Assembly: GCF_014066305.1 (NCBI RefSeq)
Contig: NW_023501038.1
Coordinates: forward strand, 1 to 64,000
Length of the DNA: 64,000 nucleotides
Reading direction: 5' to 3'
From: Letharia columbiana
Taxonomy: Eukaryota; Ascomycota; Lecanoromycetes; Lecanorales; Parmeliaceae
Shown here: one piece after another, positions 35,773 to 48,677 of the stretch
Layout of the letters: the number at the start of each line of letters is the position of its first letter
Numbering within the stretch: the first letter of the stretch is position 1
Notes under the pieces: generated by a model
The model's database searches: none
What the model was told of the DNA's origin: nothing
Seen by the model: only the letters and a program-made list of their open reading frames with translations
Position numbers and translations under genes: made by a program

Positions 35773-38700
35773 TAAGTAAAGGCCTATGAATTAAATTTAT
35801 GAAGTTGGATTTTTCATTTTTCTAAGTTAAATGAAGTTAGAGTTTTTTTAAGTTAAAAATGAAATTTTAGCCTTAGCCCTAAGTTAAATCGAACTCTAAT
35901 CGCTTACTATATATTTTTAATCTACTTTTATTACTATAAAATTAATAAAGAAGATAAAAGCCTTAATTCTAAATTAAATTAAATTTTATTTACTTTCTAT
36001 ATAATAAATAGCTTACTTTCTATTACTATAAATTATTAATTAATTATATTCTTATCTAAAAAAATAGTATTTACTTAATAATCTTATTTTTAATATATCT
36101 TATTAATCGAGTAAGTTATTTTCTTAATAGATTATCTAAGATTATAATTAATAGGCCGATCTTATTAATAACTCGATTTAAGATTATATATAATTAATTA
36201 TAGATAAAGATCTCGAGATATAGATATAGATTAATCTACTATAATAATTAATCTTAAAATTTATTAATTATTATATTAAAGATTAATTAAATTAGAAATT
36301 AAATACGTTAAAAGAGAGTATATAGATTATTTGAATTAGGCGAGATTAGAGGGATATATAATATATAATATTATTTATTATTATATTTATTTCTAAGAAT
36401 ATAATAATTAAATATTTTAAATCTAATATATTTAATTTATAGATATATTTTATTATATAGATCTATACGCTACTTTAAATTTCTTAATAATATTATTATA
36501 TAATTCTATTTTAATTTTAAATAATAAAATAAAAGTAAGATTAATTTAAAGATATTTATTAATTTAATAGATAGAAGAAAGTTATCTTTCTTATTAATAA
36601 TTTAATTTCTATTATTATAAATAATCTTAATTTTAAAGAACTTATTAAGAACTTAATTATTAAATTAAGTAATATTCTTATTAAGAGTATAAAGAATTAC
36701 TTTAAATATATAGAAATTAGCTATTTAATATAGATTAAAATTATTATAAATAATATTAATTAGCTAAATAATAAAGTTATTTAATAATTACTTAATAAAC
36801 TAATTAATAACTTCTTATTCTTTAAAGCTTATTAAGATATTATTATTTATATCTAATAGTCTTTAAATAAATTTCTTTATATTAATTTAATCTTAATTAA
36901 TTAAATTAAGATTTTAAAATTTTATATTTTTTATTAATCTAAAAATTTAAATATAGTTTTAAAAATAGAATATTTTTAATATAGTTTAAGCGATATAATC
37001 TAATTTAATATTCTTAATAATTAAAAGAATTTAATAAAAATTATTATAGAAGTATATAACTATATTATTAAAAGAAGTAGAATTTTTTTAAATATCTTAA
37101 AGTATATAATTAACGATCTCGATATCGTAGTAATTTTATATAAAGATCTTATTTTAGAAAATAAGCTTAATCGCCTTTAATAATTAAGTTAAATTAAATC
37201 TTATTAATATATTATAATTAAATTAAATAATAATATTAAGAGAGATTTTAAAGTAAGAATAAATAATAATATTATTTTAAAGAAGAATAAAGGTAATATT
37301 AGATAAAGCTATAGTAATAGCTATCTTAAAGTTATTTTATATTCTTTATAATACGATATTCTAAAATATAATCTTATTAATATCTTTATATTTATTAAGA
37401 AAGAAAAATTAATTATTAAAATAAGAGACCGCGTTTTAAATAGCGTTAGCTATAATAATTTAATTATTATTAAAATTTATTTATATTTAATTTTAAATAT
37501 TAGTTTAATAGCTATATACTTTATATAGAAGTTAATTTTAATAATTAATATAATACTATTTATAATCTCGCTAAATTATAAATAGATTAAAATTAATAAT
37601 AAGATTAATATTCTTTATAGAGCTAATATTATTTTTCTTTAAGCGAATTTAAATTAAATAAAGATAGAAGTCTTTAGCGATAATTTATTTATATTATATA
37701 TTATTTAATAGAGAGAGAGTATAGTATTAAGTTTAAAGAATATAAATAAGATTATTAGATAATTTAAATAAAGAATAATAAGTATTAATTAAGAAATATA
37801 TATAAAGTATAAAAAGAGAATTAAATTATTTATAGATAAAAAAAGAAAAAGTACGTCTAGCGCGAAAAGTTTTAATAGCTAAAAAAAAGAATACTATATT
37901 AAAAAAAGTTATAATATTTTAAAACTATTATTAGCGTAATAATCTTCTTATTTTATAATTTAAAGTATTTTAATTTATTAAAGAAATTACTAATAAAAAA
38001 TATATTTAATACGAAAAGTTTTAATATATAAAAAAAGAAATATTATATTAAAAAAAGTTATAATATTTTAATATTATTATTAGCGCGATAAGCTATTTAT
38101 ATTACGCTTAAAATATTTCTACTTAATAAAAAAGAAATTATTTATATATCTTAATTTATAATTATTTTATAGATCTAGAGGGTTATCGAGCTTATATTAT
38201 AATAGAATTATTATAAAAAGATCTTATAAATAATATTCTCTCTTTTAGACTACTACTTTATCTAATACTTAATTTTATTTAATATTATTATAAAGTAAAT
38301 CTCTCGCTATATAAATATTATAATAAATAAAAGTTATTAGTATTTATTATATATAAGTCTTTAAGAGATATAGAATTTAATATATTTAAAAGAAGATATC
38401 TTAGATAGAAGGCCTATCTAGCGTTTAGATTAATATAATATATTCTTTTAATAATATCTCTACGCCTCTAATATAGACTTTATTTAAATATATCTTATTT
38501 TTTTTTCTAGATATATTATATCGATAAATCGATATAAAAGAAATCTTCTATTTATCTTTTTTATCGATATTATTAATTTAGCTAAAAGAAGGCTATTAGC
38601 TTAATCTAGTATTTATATTCTATATTAATTATATAAAATAGATTATTATTATTATTAAATATTATACCCTATTAATTCGAGAGATAAATAAATAACCGTT

Positions 38701-40438
38701 TGATAGAAGAATTATAATTATATAATTTAAAGTCAAAAATCCTCTAATAAACTTTTATAGAGCTTATTTACTATTTATCGTATATCTTAATACTTTTAAA
38801 TCTTATTTATTTAATCTAAATTTATATTATTCTAATTTATATCGCTTTTACGCTCTATTTAAAAATTAACTTAATCGCTATTCTTATAAATATATTTAAA
38901 AATATATTTATAAACTTTAATATTAATATAAATCTTTATATTAATATAAATATTATACTTAATTAATAAATAAGAATTATAAAATATTATCTAGTAATTC
39001 TATTTAAATTTATTATCTAATATCTTAGTAAACCTATATCGATAATATATAAAGTATTCGAAGTCTAATTTAAAGACGATATAATCGCTAAAGTCCTTCG
39101 GAAATTATTTATTATATATATTTTTATCTAAGTCTTAATAAGATAAGATAATATCTATTTTATTAATAGTATATTAGCTATAGATTCTATAGAGTATATA
39201 TTTAATAATAATCGTATAGAGATTAAGAAATAGATTTTAATTAGAGATCTTAGTATTAATAATAACGTCGATCTTAGTAACGCTAAAGAATTAATCTTTA
39301 GAGTATAAAATAATAAAGATATAGGTATATAATAGGCCTCGTTTTTGAAATTTAATAGTATAGACATAGGCCGAAACTCGACCTATTACTCGTAAAGTCA
39401 GTTAGAATTAAGACTAATCGATATTTTAATTAGCCGTACTTCGCCCTTATAAAGTTAAAAAAAAATTAAATAATATTATAAGGCTAATTAATAGAAATTA
39501 TAGCGTATAATAGACTAAATTATATTAGAAGCACTCTTAGAAATTATAATTTATATTAATTATCTAACTAATATATCGCTTAAAAAACTACCCTACTAAA
39601 TAAGATAAAAGAGAGTTACTATATTATAATAGGGGGTAAAAAGAATAAAAGTATATCTAGTATTTTCCTCTTTAGAATATTATTTATAAGGGCCTTTAGC
39701 TTTAGTCTAAATATTTTAATAATTAGATTAAATCGATTAATAACGCGTTCGCCGAGTAAAAGATTTTCGATAATCTCGATTTATTTTAAATTATAGATGA
39801 AAGTTGTAAAGAGATTTAATTAGTTAAACTTAGTAAATAAGATAATAATATTTTAATAGAGTTATTTTATAAATTATAAGTCTTCTTAATAGAAGAAAGG
39901 GAGAATAATATATTATTTATTAGTCTAATTATTTATAATAGCTTTATTAATATAAATATTAATAATTACTTAATAGATATCGATCTAAATAATCTTCTAA
40001 TTTATCTTTAATTAATAAAGTTTATTATTTTTAATAGCTATATAGATATCGTAGATAAAATATTATAATAATTTATCGTAGTAGAGAAGGCGATTAAACT
40101 TACTAGAATAACTCTATATTATATATTTATAGAAAATTAGCGATTAATAGAATAGAAGAAATAAATAAGATAGATCTATAATATAAGATAAGCGTTACTC
40201 GTTTAAAATTATCTTATTTAATAATTCCTCTAACTCGTAGAATAGCTTCGCTATTTCTATTTCGCTAAGTAAGAAGATTTCTACTTAATATAATATCTAT
40301 ATTAAATATATTATTATATTATAACTATTTATTAAATAAGAAGATAAGAGAATAGCGTAGAAGTATATAGGCTGGATACTAATATAAAATACTAAATCTC
40401 TTATCACTTCGAGTCTCTATTAACACATCTCTAGCCTT
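35773..40438 (+). mobile_element. W2, left part
   Basis: This is the 5' 4.67 kb of the second W copy, starting TAAGTAAAGGCC. It continues at 61520 after Copia A, which inserted with the duplication GCCTT. It lacks the Z insertion and so preserves the empty site. It is heavily RIP-mutated. W2 as a whole (6399 bp) is homologous to W1. Its left flank is Gypsy G2a near the RT start and its right flank is Gypsy G2b well downstream, so the two sides do not form one continuous empty site. Confidence 0.75.
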
Positions 40439-40590
40439 TATCAAAATATGAAGGTAGGATACTTAGTTATATTAACTATGGAGTTCTATAGAAGGAAAGA
40501 GCGATTTAACATAGGCGCGCTAAGGCGTATTACGTGACGTAATCACATAACCGCCAAGACGCCAAGAGTCACGTGATCCGAATTTCAACA
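40439..40590 (-). repeat. Copia A 3' LTR
   Basis: 152 bp, little mutated. On the minus strand it begins TGTTGAAATTCGGATCACGTG and ends TTTTGATA. The polypurine tract GAAGGGGAG abuts it at 40591-40599. Confidence 0.92.
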
Positions 40591-40882
40591 CTCCCCTTCG
40601 TACATATCCTTTCATAAGCGAAATCTAATAAACTCGAAGTTTAATACTAACGGTGTTAAAATAGAGTAGATAAGATAAGTTAGTATCGAGTAGCTAGCGT
40701 AAAAATATACCTCTCTCACCCTCTTATACCCCTACCGCCCCCTTATAAACCAAATTAAAAAATATAAGATTTAAAGTTCGCGATATCCAAAATAGGATAG
40801 GTAAAGTGAAAAGTCGAAATCTAAAAACGACTATATCAAACTATGGCCCCCATCCAAATATAACTTAAATTCCACTTTTTAT

Positions 40883-40899
40883 CAAAAAACGGTTTTTTG
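40883..40899 (-). other. short inverted repeat in Copia 3' untranslated region
   Basis: CAAAAAACGGTTTTTTG is a 7-bp stem with a 3-base loop. It lies in the block conserved between Copia 1, A and B, and Copia B keeps it with one change. Confidence 0.55.
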
Positions 40900-41099
40900 G
40901 AAATTTTATTTTCAGGCCATCTGGTGCACATCAAAAATCGATTAATTCGAGGCTGGAGGATATATATGGAAGTGGCTAAATAAAATAATTAGAAGAAATC
41001 CTCTTAGTTATATATCGCCGACTATAAGACCTCTACGAAGGTCGTTTTAGATGATTAATCCTTGATAATAGTAGCTACGATAGCGGTAATTTAAAGATA

Positions 41100-41847
41100 T
41101 AATATCTAAGATATTAATAATAAATAGATATAAATCTCTCGAAAGAGCTTTAGAAGTTTTAATAACGATAGCGATAATAGCGTTAAAGAAATAGCTATTT
41201 CGATATAAAATAGCGAGTTTATAGAGTGTTAAGCTTAATATAGCGGCTCGATAGGCGACTCGAGTTAATTATCTATAATACGGGGATTAATAAAATAACT
41301 CCTCTAAAGTAGACGATTTCTCTATAATAAGATTATTAAGTTATAATTATAAGTAATATTTTAATTTAATAAATTGATAAAAACTCTTAAATTTATTCTT
41401 ATAGAGAATCTTAATAAAATTATTAGTTATTTATTAGTCGATAGAGATATAATCTAGAGCGATATTTTTAGTAATAACTTATTCTTATATATAGTAATAT
41501 TAAATATTAATATATTTAATATAAGTATAAAATTAAAGATTTTCAACTAGTATTATAGCACATTAATTATTATAAAAAATAATTATTATTTACGCTTATT
41601 TATTATTAGAATTAAATTAATTTAATAGATTATATAATTAAATTACTTTCTTAATAATCTATATTTAACTAATATATTTAATCTTATAAATCGAGAGTAT
41701 TACGATAAATTATCGCTTTAATAATTAATTAATAATCTTATTATTAATATTAAATATATACTTAGATATAAAATAATAGATATCTTAATTATCGATCTAA
41801 TCGACGTCGATATAATTACTTAGAGATTTTAGATCTCCTCTAAAAAC
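41100..41847 (-). pseudogene. Copia A pol C-terminal part
   Basis: Minus-strand homologue of Copia 1 at about 19870-20440, the end of RNase H. At the G1 junction the frame reads GDLKSLSNYIDVD, which is the point just before and at the DAD motif of RNase H, so G1 landed inside that domain. Confidence 0.7.
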
Positions 41848-42011
41848 TGTTACGAGCGTACCCTTAACACACTCCTCAGCCCTATGGCTAGCGGGCCTTG
41901 GCGGAGACATCCCCTATTATATTATACCTTCTTTTCATCTATATAGTTCGATATCTTAGTTATCTTATTTAATATATCTATATTAATATTATATCTATAT
42001 TAATTCTAATA
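41848..42011 (+). repeat. G1 5' LTR
   Basis: 164 bp, starting TGTTACGAGCGTACC and ending ATTCTAATA (original CA). Almost unmutated in its first 80 bp. Confidence 0.93.
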
Positions 42012-42595
42012 CTATAACTAAGATTAACCTACTTATTTTATTTATATTAGCGAACGAATTTAAAGAAACGCGCTAGTAGAGACTTTAGTAAGAAATTAAG
42101 TTAAGTTATTATATTTCTAGATAAGCCTATTAGATAGATAATTCGATTTTAAAGCGAATCGAACTCGGTAAATAGTAATCGAGAGATAAATAAGGTATTA
42201 GACTATTTATATAACTAGCGAATCGAAAGAAATAGCTAATACCAATAAAATACTATCTAAATATTATTTGCAAGCTTCTTCATATATAACTTCTCTACGA
42301 GATAAGGGACCCCCTAAGCGAAGCAAGTGTACTCGAAAAACCATTGTTTAAAGCACTTACAGTCTTCTTAACGCCTTAAACGATTAAGAAATAAGTGTAT
42401 TAAACCCTCGCAAAGAAATAACCTTACCTTAGACTTTATAGTAAAATTTTTTTATTTTTAATATCGAATAATTTCGACACATCTTAAAGAAACTTTACTA
42501 TTCTCTAGTATATCTAGTATCCTCAACACCTATTCTTTCGAAGTATTTAAACTCCTCTCCACTTTATTTTAAACCTTTCTTTCTTCTTTTCTATA
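42012..42595 (+). other. G1 leader
   Basis: Untranslated region between LTR and gag. The bases after the LTR, CTATAACTAAGATTAACC, should hold the primer-binding site, but I could not match a tRNA. There is no gene. Confidence 0.5.
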
Positions 42596-43895
42596 ATAAA
42601 GTCTAATATTAAAAAAATAAATTAAATTAAGACTTTATTAAAGTAAATTAAATTTTAACGAGTATTAATTCTATTAGATAATATTCTTAACGAGATAGAC
42701 TTAGTAAATACGTCTTAGAATATTATTAATAGCCTATAATTACAATATTAAGTCAAATATTAACTCGACGAATTTATGATTATATTAAATAAAATTCATT
42801 AAAAGCGAGATGATTTTCGAAAGATTATTACTTGATATTATACCGCCGTAATAGAAAAGGATCTAGCTATAAACGATTTATATTAGATTTATAAAATAAT
42901 CGAGGAGATAAATTAACTAGCTTAAGACTTTTAAAAGGATATAATTTTTTTATAGCGAAAAGTTAATAGCCTTAAGATATAGTTAATAAAAGATTTACGA
43001 CTATTATCGATTGAGGAGAAATATACGCCTAGACGTTTAAAAGAGAAATTAGTTAAGATTTTAGATTTATCTCTATTTATCGACGATAGCGACTCTATCT
43101 AGAATAATTAATTTTTTAGAATAAAATAAAAATTCAAGGCTAACAGCGATTATTACCTTATTAAGAACTTTAAGATAATTTACGTAATCTTATAACTCGA
43201 TAATAAGACTATATAATATACGATATATAGAAAACTTTAAAACTTTATTAATCTATATTAATTTATTAATAAGATTATAAACGAGTTAGTCGATATTTAT
43301 AAGAACTTAGATCGACGTAGTAATATATTATATAATATATATACTTTATAATAAGAAATCTAATTCTTTATCGATTTCTATTTAGACTTTATTCGATTAG
43401 CTATCGTTCTTAATATTAAGAAAACCGTTATAATAAAGTATTACCTTTCGAATAAATTAAAAAATAATCTAAGAAAGTTATAAGATATCGTAGAGGGATT
43501 TATTATCTTAAAGGTTATAAAGGAATACCTTCGGAAACTAAATAACTTCTATCGTGCTAGATATAAAGATATAGAGTTTACGAAGACTACTATTAAGTTA
43601 ATTACCATATGAACTACGGCTAATATACATCTTATATTTATTATTAAAACTACGACCGCTATACTCTTAAATATTAAGATCGATTCTAAAATTAAGGAGA
43701 ATTAATATACTATAATTACGGTAAGAAAGGCTACTATCGAAGTATCTATATAATAACTATTTAGACTAAGATTAGTAAAAAGATCTTTAAGGAAGCACGA
43801 CTTCACGCGTTAGAAATAAACGAAGAATTTGAAATTAATAACGTCGATATCATGGGTAGCGACGATTCTTTCTCAGATTCGGGAAATAAATAATC
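42596..43895 (+). pseudogene. G1 gag relic
   Basis: Capsid-like helical region followed by one zinc knuckle at 43708-43749, read as Y-Y-N-Y-G-K-K-G-Y-Y-R-S-I-Y. This is a canonical C-x2-C-x4-H-x4-C with all three Cys and the His changed to Tyr, as RIP on TG and CA predicts. After it comes an unmutated acidic end (MGSDDSFSDSGNK at about 43850-43890). The start codon was not resolved, so the left end is an estimate. Confidence 0.75.
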
Positions 43896-44790
43896 TCTTT
43901 TAAAGTTACGGTAAGAGATACTTATAAAGTATATCTAATAGATACTTCTAATAACGCCCTAGCACGTTATCCTTTTCGTATATAAGTTACACTATCTTTA
44001 TAAGAAAGGAAGTATTTATTTTAGAACTCTCTTATAGATAGTAGATATATCGATGCTTATATAGTTATAAACGAGTTTTTAATCCTAGCGATATATAAAG
44101 CCTTATATCTAAAATCACTCTTATTATTATAATCTAAACCGCTAAGAGATTATAATAACTAGATTATAAAACGATTAATTATATACTATTTACTCTTAAT
44201 AATAATAGTAGAAAATTATCGAGAAGAAATATATCTAATGCTAATTATATTATTAAAATATAATATAATAATTAGGAAATCTTAAATAAACAAATACGGG
44301 GTAGTCCTTAACATGTTACGAGATAAGATACTCTTTTTACTCGATCGATGTAATTATAATAGTAATTAGATATCAATAATAGACGAACTCCCTTTCCTAT
44401 CAACTTCGAAGCTTCGGCCACTGATACCACCCACCCCCTTATCTATTATACTAAAACGACAAAGCTTTCCCTTACCTACTTACGATAACGAGGCTGATTC
44501 AGATACCTTTTTATTAAATAAGAACGAGAATAATAAGGAGCCTAAATTTATTAATATCGCTGAGATTAATATAGCGGCCTACTACTAGCTGGCCTATGAA
44601 AAAGATAATAAGTTATTTATATTAATAGTAAATAAGATCTATAATAACTCGCTAATATCACATATATCTCCCATTGCCCGAATATCTTACGGTCCTCGCA
44701 TATTGATTAATAAACCCTATTCCTATAACTTAGAAAAGAAATATAAAAGATATTGCGATTTCAATTGCCCTATTTAGATTAATAGCATTA
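43896..44790 (+). pseudogene. G1 aspartic protease region
   Basis: SLIDSR at 44028-44045 matches the retropepsin ALIDSGA active site, with the catalytic Asp at 44037-44039 still present and Gly altered to Arg. It runs into a linker before RT. The Gag-protease relation is unclear because of stops. Confidence 0.65.
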
Positions 44791-46230
44791 ATAAGATTAG
44801 TTTTAAGGAGGTAAAATATAAGCTACCTACGGAGTATTATGATTATCTCGATGTTTTCGATAGGACTAAGGCGGATATACTTCCTCTATATCGTTTTTAT
44901 AATTATAAGTTGAAATTTAACGATAGCTTCGATAAAACGAAATTTTCGAAAAGTAGAATCTATCTAATATCGAGATATAAACTGGAATAGGTAAAGAAGT
45001 ATCTGGACGAATATTTGAAGAAGGGATTTATAACATTAAGCTATACACTATTCGCCTCACCCGTTTTATTCGCGGAAAAGCCGAATAAAGGGTTATATTT
45101 TTATATAGACTATCGAAAGCTAAACGCTATTACTAAAAGGAATCGATACTTAATTCTATTAATAGATAAGGTTTTAGTAAGAATTTAGAGATATAAATAT
45201 CTTACTCGATTAGATATTATAGCCGCGTTTAATAAACTATATATACACTCCGATAGCGAGGATTTTATTACTTTTATTATCTTTCTAAAAGTATATAAGT
45301 ATTAAATTCTCTCCTTCGATCTAATTAATGGTCTAGCCACATATTAATAGTATATAAATAATATTCTATTTAAGTATCTAAACGACTTCTATTAGATTTA
45401 CCTCGATGATATATTTATTTATAATAAGATAAAAAAGGAATACATCTAATACGTTAGATAAATCCTTTAGAAATTAAGAAATATCGGCCTTTAGGTGGAT
45501 ATTCTTAAGTACGAATTTCACATTTAAGAAATTAAGTTTCTAGGCCTATTAATATCTATAGACGGGTTACGAATAGACCTTATTAAAATTTAGGCTGTTG
45601 TCGAGTGGATTATATCTACTAACCTCAAAGAGGTATAGGCCTTTATCGGATTTTATAATTTTTACTAGCGATTTATTAGAGATTTCTCTAAAATAGTTAA
45701 ATCTATAGTAAAATTTATAATAAAAGAGACTATATTTAATTAGTCTCTAGTATATTAAGAGGCCTTTCACTTTCTGAAAGTCGCTATTATTAAAGCTTTA
45801 GTTTTACGTTATTTCGATAAAATAAAGAAGATTATCTTAGAGATTAACTCTTTCGACTACGTTAACGAAGATATTCTTTCTTAATATAATAATAAGGAAG
45901 TACGTTACCCGATAGTCTTCTATAGTAAGAATCTTACTTTAGTCGAGTATAACTATTAGATTTACGATAAGGAGTTATTAGCTATTATTCGTTATCTTAA
46001 ATATTAATATTCTAAATTGAAATATATCGATATCTCTATTAAGATCTTCATGGATTATAAAGGCTTAATATACTTTATCGAAGAAAGAGACCTTAGCCAT
46101 CGTTAAGCCCGCTATTTGAATATACTATTCGAATTTAATATAAAGATTATTTATCGATCTGGACCTTAGAATATTAAGGTCGATATACTTATACGAATAG
46201 CTGGGTATAAATTAATCGATTTCGGGGATA
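44791..46230 (+). pseudogene. G1 reverse transcriptase and RNase H
   Basis: From about 44820 the frame is easy to follow: YYDYLDVFDRTKAD, FASPVLFAEKPNKG, YRKLNAITKRNRY, TRLDIIAAFNKL and the intact catalytic YLDDI at 45399-45413. The thumb includes EIKFLGLLISIDGLRID. RNase H follows from about 45770, with LEINSFDYV (first catalytic region, Asp altered) at about 45838 and YDKELLAIIRYLKYW-type sequence at about 45962. Stops are mostly TAG/TAA at Gln or Trp positions. Confidence 0.85.
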
Positions 46231-47660
46231 AACGATTACGCTAATAGTATTAAATAATTCTTATCTCTAATCGATTAAAATTAGATAGCGAATATATCGA
46301 TATATATATAATCGACGACTCTATCTATTATAAGATAGTAGAGGCTAATAAGAAAGATAAATATTATATAAAAATCCGTAAGGCTATCGCCGAAAATAAG
46401 GATAAGTTTTAAGGAATTACTCTTAGTAAATGCTTCGTATAAGACGGGGTGCTTTATCATTAGAACCGTTTGTGGGTATTCGATAATATATATATCGATG
46501 TTATTCGAGAGGTATATAATTAATTATTCTACGAATATCTCGAGATAATATATACTTATAAGCTATTTAAAAGGGAATACTACTAGCGAGATATAAGAAC
46601 TATTATAGCTATCTACGTTTAGAATTACTATATTTATTAGAGAGCTAAAGCGCCTCGCGATTAGGAGTATAGTTTATTATAGTCTTTATTAATCCTATAA
46701 AAGCGATAATAAGATATATCGATTAACTTCGTTATAGGCTTATCTATATTTAATAACTATAACGCTATTTAGATAGCGATTAATTAATTTACTAAGAAAT
46801 ATTATTACGTAACTTATTTTAATATCGATAAAGATATTATTACTAAGAAGATAGTTAACTTACTACTTAAGAAAGTATTTCGCTTATATAATCTATTAAC
46901 CTTAATAATATCGAATTGAGGCTCTTAATTTATAGCTATTATATAAAAGTCTTTTTGCGAGAGATTAGATATTATAATTAAGCTATTAATAATCTTTTAC
47001 TCTAAAATCGACGAATAGATTAAACGAGCGAATTAGAATATAGAGTATTATCTTTAAATATATTATAACTATATATAGAACGATTAAGTAAGATAGCTAT
47101 CTATTATCGAATTCGTCGATAATAATACTATCTTATTAACTATTAATATCCTATCTTTCTTTATAAATAAGAGGTTTTATTCTCGAATAACTTTTAGCTT
47201 AAATACTATTAACTACGAGACTATACATAAGTATCTTAATATTACTCGAGTAAAGAATATTATAAACTATATAAAATAAGTTCTTAAGTATATTTAAAGT
47301 AATATAGATCGCGCTTAGAAGGCTATGGCTACGCAAGTTAATAAGTATTAATAAAAAGTTACTTTTTAAATAGATAATACGGTTTTTCTAAATAGTAAGA
47401 ATATTATCTTCGATCGCTCTTCCCGTAAATTAAACTATAAAAGACTCGATTTATTTAAGATTATAGGCCTTATTAGAATCTCTTATTATCTAAAACTTCT
47501 ATTAAGTATAAGAATCTATAATATCTTTTACTCTAATCTCTTAAATCTCGCGATAAATAACCTATTATTAAAATAGATAAATTCTTCGCCGAAATATATT
47601 ACTATTAATAATTAAATCGAATAGATTATTAAAGAAATACTTAACTTTAAATTAATCTAT
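46231..47660 (+). pseudogene. G1 integrase
   Basis: The HHCC region lies around 46500-46660, seen as REYYQRDIRTIIAIYVQNYY and QRAKAPRDQEY. The catalytic core begins INFVIGLSI at 46722-46748 (IDFVIGLP with Asp to Asn). The second block (S-N-R-G-S-x-F) is near 46910, and the third, with NQNIEYY-type sequence, near 47035. A GPY/F-like segment follows. All parts are in the usual order and spacing. Confidence 0.8.
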
Positions 47661-47830
47661 AGCCGTCTTAAGTATAAAGTTAAGTGAGAAGACCTCGATA
47701 ATAATCTTATCTAATATAATGCGGACGGCGATAAATTTGAAAATTATCAAGACCTGGTGAATAACTTCTATAAACGATATTTCGAAGAGCCTTATCTATA
47801 AAGGATTAACTTATAGAATAATAGAGGATA
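47661..47830 (+). pseudogene. G1 chromodomain
   Basis: After integrase the frame reads KYKVK, a stop at 47685-47687 (TGA from Trp TGG), EDLDNN, and then NYQDLVNNFYKRYFEE. This fits the chromodomain pattern (kYlVKWkgY, helix with N-x-eLv-xF). Such domains guide Gypsy chromoviruses to heterochromatin marked by methylated histone H3, so this is consistent with the setting. Confidence 0.75.
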
Positions 47831-48493
47831 CCTCGTTTTCAGTCGAATAGAAACCGTTCGATATCTTTACGATAGCCTTATTTTTTCTAAACTCGAGAAT
47901 CGATCCTTTAGACTTATATTGATTGGAAATTATCTTATATATAGCCTTCCGCGTAAGCCCCCCTTATTAATATAACTCTAAAGATCTTTTAAAGCTATAT
48001 TAGTATATATATAAATTACGCTATTATCGTTATTAAATATAATCGATATTAGCTAAATAATATACTATAGAGAAGATTATATTAAAGTTATTTAATATTA
48101 AATTAGAGTTTTTAGCGTTTATAGCTCGATTCGATTCGAGAGCCCTTAATTAATTACGTCGTATTATTTCACCGATATCTTATTCGCTTAAATATAGATT
48201 CGGAAATTACTATTATTTACCCCTACGCCTATAGATATAATTTTCGCTATATTACACCGATTTCCTCTTAACTAGACTTTCTATATACGTCTATACTCTA
48301 ACTAATAATATCGCTATAGCGTAAGTATAAAGAGCTACTATTATCTCTAATACCTCTCATAAAGAAAGATACGATACTGGGATTCCCGGATACGATTATT
48401 TCTTTACTGTTTTTATTATTTTTCAGGCGTTAAGCGTGCATATATATCCATTTTTCTATCTTTCCACTTACTAATTATAAAATATAATTTAAC

Positions 48494-48508
48494 GAAGAGA
48501 GAAGATAG
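48494..48508 (+). promoter_or_regulatory. G1 polypurine tract
   Basis: GAAGAGAGAAGATAG directly precedes the 3' LTR. Confidence 0.8.
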
Positions 48509-48672
48509 TATTATAAGCGTACTCTTAATATACCCCTTAGCCCTATAACTAGCGAGCCTTAGCGGAGATATCCCCTATTATATTATACCTCCTTTCCACC
48601 TATATAATTCGATACCTTAGTTATCTTATTTAATATACCTATATTAATATTATATCTATATCGATTCTAATA
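48509..48672 (+). repeat. G1 3' LTR
   Basis: 164 bp, aligned with 41848-42011 without gaps and with more RIP-type changes than the 5' copy. Confidence 0.93.
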
Positions 48673-48677
48673 AAAAC

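Larger units (their letters stand above)
41843..48677 (+). mobile_element. G1, full-length Gypsy chromovirus with TSD
   Basis: The element 41848-48672 (6825 bp) has identical-length LTRs of 164 bp and perfect AAAAC duplications (41843-41847 and 48673-48677). It encodes gag, protease, RT, RNase H, integrase and a chromodomain in that order on the plus strand. It is the least RIP-damaged full-length autonomous element here. Many CA and TG remain, the RT YLDD motif is intact, and damage is mostly Gln-to-stop and Trp-to-stop changes. It inserted into Copia A. Confidence 0.93.

Noticed and set aside
39155..39367. 70-codon open frame on the minus strand
   Set aside because: It lies in RIP-mutated W2 with no counterpart open in W1. 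Its Ile/Leu-rich composition is what AT-rich noise gives.
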